A stretch of 64,000 nucleotides of DNA from UBA5429 sp942493315 (GTDB lineage: Bacteria; Bacteroidota; Bacteroidia; Bacteroidales; WCHB1-69), in the NCBI GenBank assembly GCA_942493315.1, contig OW818690.1, positions 1,674,001 to 1,738,000 on the forward strand. The letters run 5' to 3'. Both the position numbers and the translations under genes were made by a program. Below, piece after piece: positions 61,501-64,000 of this stretch. Position 1 is the stretch's first letter. Every line of letters begins with the position of its first letter. The notes beneath the pieces were generated by a model. That model was not told the origin of the DNA and did not search any database. It was given only the letters and a program-made list of their open reading frames with translations.

Positions 61501-62802
61501 CTATTCAAAAAGTTTTTCCAGATGAACTCCTCTGGATCCTTTTACAAGAATTGTTTTTTGGTTCCATTGGAAGGTTTGAAATACTGATTTAAATTGTTCC
61601 ACTGATTCATAAAAATGAGTTGGATCATTTTTAAAACTATAGAATTGATTCCCAATAAAATAGGTTTCAATTTGATACTCTTTACACAGATTTACCATTT
61701 TTTCATGTTCATCCATAGAAAAATCACCTAATTCAAACATATCTCCCAAAATAGCTACTTTTTCAGAAGAAGTGATCATTATAAAGTTTTCAATAGCCGC
61801 TTTCATGCTGGTTGGATTTGCATTATAATAATCAGCAATGATCGTGTTGTTTCCCACTGTTTTTACTTGTGAACGTTGATTATTGGGAGCATAAGATTTT
61901 ATCGCATCCATAATTTCTGTATCTGAAACACCGAAAAAACGACCAATAGAGGCAGCACATAAGATGTTATCCAGATTATAAGCTCCTGTTATTTGAGTTT
62001 TGATGTTTTGATTAAAAATTTGTATCGTTAAATAGGGATCAATTGCGGTAACTGAACCATTTATAAAAGGATCCTGATCAACCCCATAAAACTGTATTTG
62101 GGTATTATTATGTCCCGTTTTTTTAAAAGATGTTTCGATTCTTGTTTTTGCTTCTTTCACTAATAGTAGATCTTTCCCATTAACAAAAAGAACGCCATTA
62201 TCATGGATAACGGCATCATAGAGACCCATTTTAGTTTCTACAATATTTTCATAAGATTTAAATCCTTCCAAATGAGCATTGCCGATATTGGTAACCACAC
62301 CATGAGTTGGATAAGCAATGGTACACAATTCTGAAATCTCGTTGACATGATTGGCACCCATTTCAACAACTGCAATTTGATGTTCTTTGGTTATTGAAAG
62401 AATAGTTAATGGTACGCCAATATGATTATTCAGATTTCCTACCGTAGATTGAACGTTATATTTTTGAGATAATACTTTAGTAATCAATTCTTTTGTAGTT
62501 GTTTTTCCATTTGTGCCTGTTATTCCAATAATCGGAATTTTCAATTCTAAACGATGGTTTGTAGCTAAAATCTGAAGAGTTTCCAAAACATTTTTCACAA
62601 CGAAGCATTGAGGATGATCTGTAAAAGATGAATTTTCAGTAACTACAAATTTTGCTCCTAATTCAAGAGCTTGATTTACAAATAGATTACCGTCAAATTG
62701 TTCCCCTTTTAAACAGAAAAAGATTGAATCAGGAATAATTTTTCTAGTATCTGTTGAAATAACAGGGTAATTTAAAAATTGAGAATAAATTTCACTTATC
62801 AT
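61501..62802 (-). CDS. murF: UDP-N-acetylmuramoyl-tripeptide-D-alanyl-D-alanine ligase
   Basis: 433 residues. N-terminal substrate domain (ISTDTRKIIPDSIFFCLKGEQFDGNLFVNQALELGAKFVVTE), ATP-binding IIGITGTNGKTTTKELI, VEMGANHVNEISELC, central GAYNLDNILCAASIGRFFGV, and the C-terminal domain IADYYNANPTSMKAAIENF, AILGDMFELGDFSMDEH, ILVKGSRGVHLEKL. Adds D-Ala-D-Ala to the peptidoglycan precursor in the cytosol. Downstream of gldJ on the same strand, as in other Bacteroidota. Confidence 0.97.
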   Translation of the reverse strand: MISEIYSQFLNYPVISTDTRKIIPDSIFFCLKGEQFDGNLFVNQALELGAKFVVTENSSFTDHPQCFVVKNVLETLQILATNHRLELKIPIIGITGTNGKTTTKELITKVLSQKYNVQSTVGNLNNHIGVPLTILSITKEHQIAVVEMGANHVNEISELCTIAYPTHGVVTNIGNAHLEGFKSYENIVETKMGLYDAVIHDNGVLFVNGKDLLLVKEAKTRIETSFKKTGHNNTQIQFYGVDQDPFINGSVTAIDPYLTIQIFNQNIKTQITGAYNLDNILCAASIGRFFGVSDTEIMDAIKSYAPNNQRSQVKTVGNNTIIADYYNANPTSMKAAIENFIMITSSEKVAILGDMFELGDFSMDEHEKMVNLCKEYQIETYFIGNQFYSFKNDPTHFYESVEQFKSVFQTFQWNQKTILVKGSRGVHLEKLFE

Positions 62803-62833
62803 AATCTGTTTTTTTAAAAATCATTTTCTACTT

Positions 62834-62861
62834 AAAAAAAAAACGGCTTTTCGCCGTTTTT
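62834..62861 (-). terminator. Terminator between gldJ and murF
   Basis: AAAAACGGC / GCCGTTTTT with TTTTC loop and a T tract on the minus strand. Confidence 0.8.
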
Positions 62862-62867
62862 ATTTTT

Positions 62868-64000
62868 TTAGTTGCTTGTTGGAGGCCCTAATCGTGCCAT
62901 AGCACAACGGAATCCGATATAGTCGGTAGCTTCATCTTCATCAAGATAACGTCTTTGTCCGGGAGCAGCCCAATATTGAAGGTCTTTCCATGAACCACCT
63001 TTTACAACACGTGCATTATCTCCAACTAAAGAATATTTATAATCTTCATTACGTTTTCTGTACATGTAATCTGTACTCACTTTAGTAGAATCACCACCTA
63101 TCCATCTGTCACTTTCAAGAACGGAAGCCCAGTCGCCATCTAAGAAATTTTTATTATCAGCAGTTCTATAATTTCTTCTTCTATCATTTTTAAAATCAGA
63201 AACAGGAACCATAGGTACACGGCCTACACTATCTCTCTCTTCAACAGTGCCATCTTCCAATAATTTCTTTGTTTCATAATAGTTACCTCTGAATGGGTTT
63301 AAGTCAGCAGCATCTAATGCAGTATTAGGACGATATACATCTAATACCCATTCTGCAACGTTACCACCCATATTATAAAGACCGTAGTCATTAGGCCAGA
63401 AAGATTTTACAGGAGCAGTTTTTTCAGCAGCATCATTTAAGTGACTGGCAACACCCATATAATCACCTCTTCCTCTACGAAGGTTAGCAACATTGTCACC
63501 CATATATTTTTTCTCTTCAGTACGAACATAAGAGCCGTTCCAAGGATAGATTCTTCTTTCAAGAACTCTTTCGTTGTATGTATTACCAATTAAGCCATAA
63601 GCAGCATATTCCCATTCAGCTTCGGTGGGGAGTCTGTACTTAGGTAAAAGAATACCATCTTCCATTTTAACATTTCTGTATTCCCCTGAAGTGATATATT
63701 GTAATCTTCTGTCAGAGTTGGATTCATAAGCATTATCTCCGTAAGTTAAATATGCATCAGTATTGAAATAACCTTCTGGAGATGGAGCAACATTATAATT
63801 AGCAAATCCCATATCCACCAATATTCTTTCATTAACACGGTCAGTTCTCCATGCGGCATAATTAACAGCTTGTAACCAGCTCACACCAACCACAGGATAT
63901 TCTTGGAATGCAGGGTATCTTAAATAATACTCCACATAAGTTTCTTCCATAGCCATTTTTTTTCTCCAAACATTTTCATCTGGTAATGCATTGTCATAAA
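62868..64000 (-). CDS. gldJ: GldJ, gliding motility / T9SS lipoprotein (C-terminal part, cut by window end)
   Basis: The frame is open to the window end; upstream of the first visible Met (63956) it continues as YDNALPDENVWRKK, so the start lies outside. About 377 residues are visible. The formylglycine-generating-enzyme (sulfatase-modifying factor) fold is clear: YPVVGVSWLQAVNYAAWRTDRVNE, PKYRLPTEAEWEYAAYG, GLYNMGGNVAEWVLDVYRP, RVVKGGSWKDLQYWAAPGQRRYLDEDEATDYIGFRCAM. In GldJ and GldK the fold is structural, not catalytic. GldJ is needed for gliding and T9SS stability in Flavobacterium. Position next to murF is the usual one and separates it from GldK. Confidence 0.92.
   Translation of the reverse strand, partial: YDNALPDENVWRKKMAMEETYVEYYLRYPAFQEYPVVGVSWLQAVNYAAWRTDRVNERILVDMGFANYNVAPSPEGYFNTDAYLTYGDNAYESNSDRRLQYITSGEYRNVKMEDGILLPKYRLPTEAEWEYAAYGLIGNTYNERVLERRIYPWNGSYVRTEEKKYMGDNVANLRRGRGDYMGVASHLNDAAEKTAPVKSFWPNDYGLYNMGGNVAEWVLDVYRPNTALDAADLNPFRGNYYETKKLLEDGTVEERDSVGRVPMVPVSDFKNDRRRNYRTADNKNFLDGDWASVLESDRWIGGDSTKVSTDYMYRKRNEDYKYSLVGDNARVVKGGSWKDLQYWAAPGQRRYLDEDEATDYIGFRCAMARLGPPTSN

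Overview
The window (about 35% G+C by eye) is from a Bacteroidota chromosome, probably Flavobacteriales or a close relative. The evidence is a gldJ-murF pair, PorP/SprF-type and OmpA/PD40 proteins, type IX secretion (T9SS) C-terminal sorting domains, TonB receptors paired with DUF4249, a Na+-NQR operon, signal peptides ending in AQ, and promoters of the TTTG / TAnnTTTG type. No species can be named from the sequence alone.

Layout. 1-7.2 kb: N-terminus of a redoxin-like protein and a giant T9SS adhesin with 22 Ig-like repeats. 7.3-13 kb: enolase, a four-helix-bundle (S23) gene inside a repeat-bounded insert, and nqrABCD, with nqrE and nqrF absent. 13.2-14.9 kb: an AbiE toxin-antitoxin pair with a palindromic operator. 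15-17.2 kb: a stand-alone gingipain-type DUF2436 protein, a second S23 gene between inverted arrays, and guaD. 17.2-25.1 kb: a minus-strand block with outer-membrane and T9SS-associated genes, including an in-frame rarA-porP/sprF fusion, a glycosyltransferase, a Crp regulator and hsp20. 25.3-27.7 kb: an Fe-S protein and an M20 peptidase. 27.7-30.3 kb: a complete IS66 element with an 8-bp target duplication, inserted into a structured dispersed repeat. 30.8-36 kb: lptD, an amidase, and an ECF sigma factor with its membrane partner. 36-43.4 kb: an accessory zone with a Panacea/DUF4065 antitoxin plus a 39-aa upstream ORF, 21-bp arrays, a DUF6338 cassette, a retropepsin/SEC-C cassette and a frameshifted outer-membrane protein. 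43.6-54 kb: tRNA-Met, fabG, a DUF4249/TonB receptor pair, pssA, a LOG-family gene, a second TonB receptor and a T9SS cargo. 54-55.4 kb: gene-free repeat DNA. 55.4-64 kb: an ATPase broken by an amber codon, a COG2403 GTPase, an AlgI/AlgX-like acetylation pair, murF, and gldJ (cut by the window end).

The main theme is the non-coding DNA between accessory genes. A family of roughly 160-180 nt dispersed repeats shares conserved ends, and its central hairpin changes sequence but keeps pairing (27672, 42586 and 54144, with a variant at 55151). Shorter relatives lie directly on both sides of the DUF6338 cassette. Short-unit (8-11 bp) arrays lie in inverted orientation on both sides of each S23 gene. 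Together they suggest that repeats mark insertion or exchange points for small accessory modules. The nqr operon appears to have been broken at one of these points.
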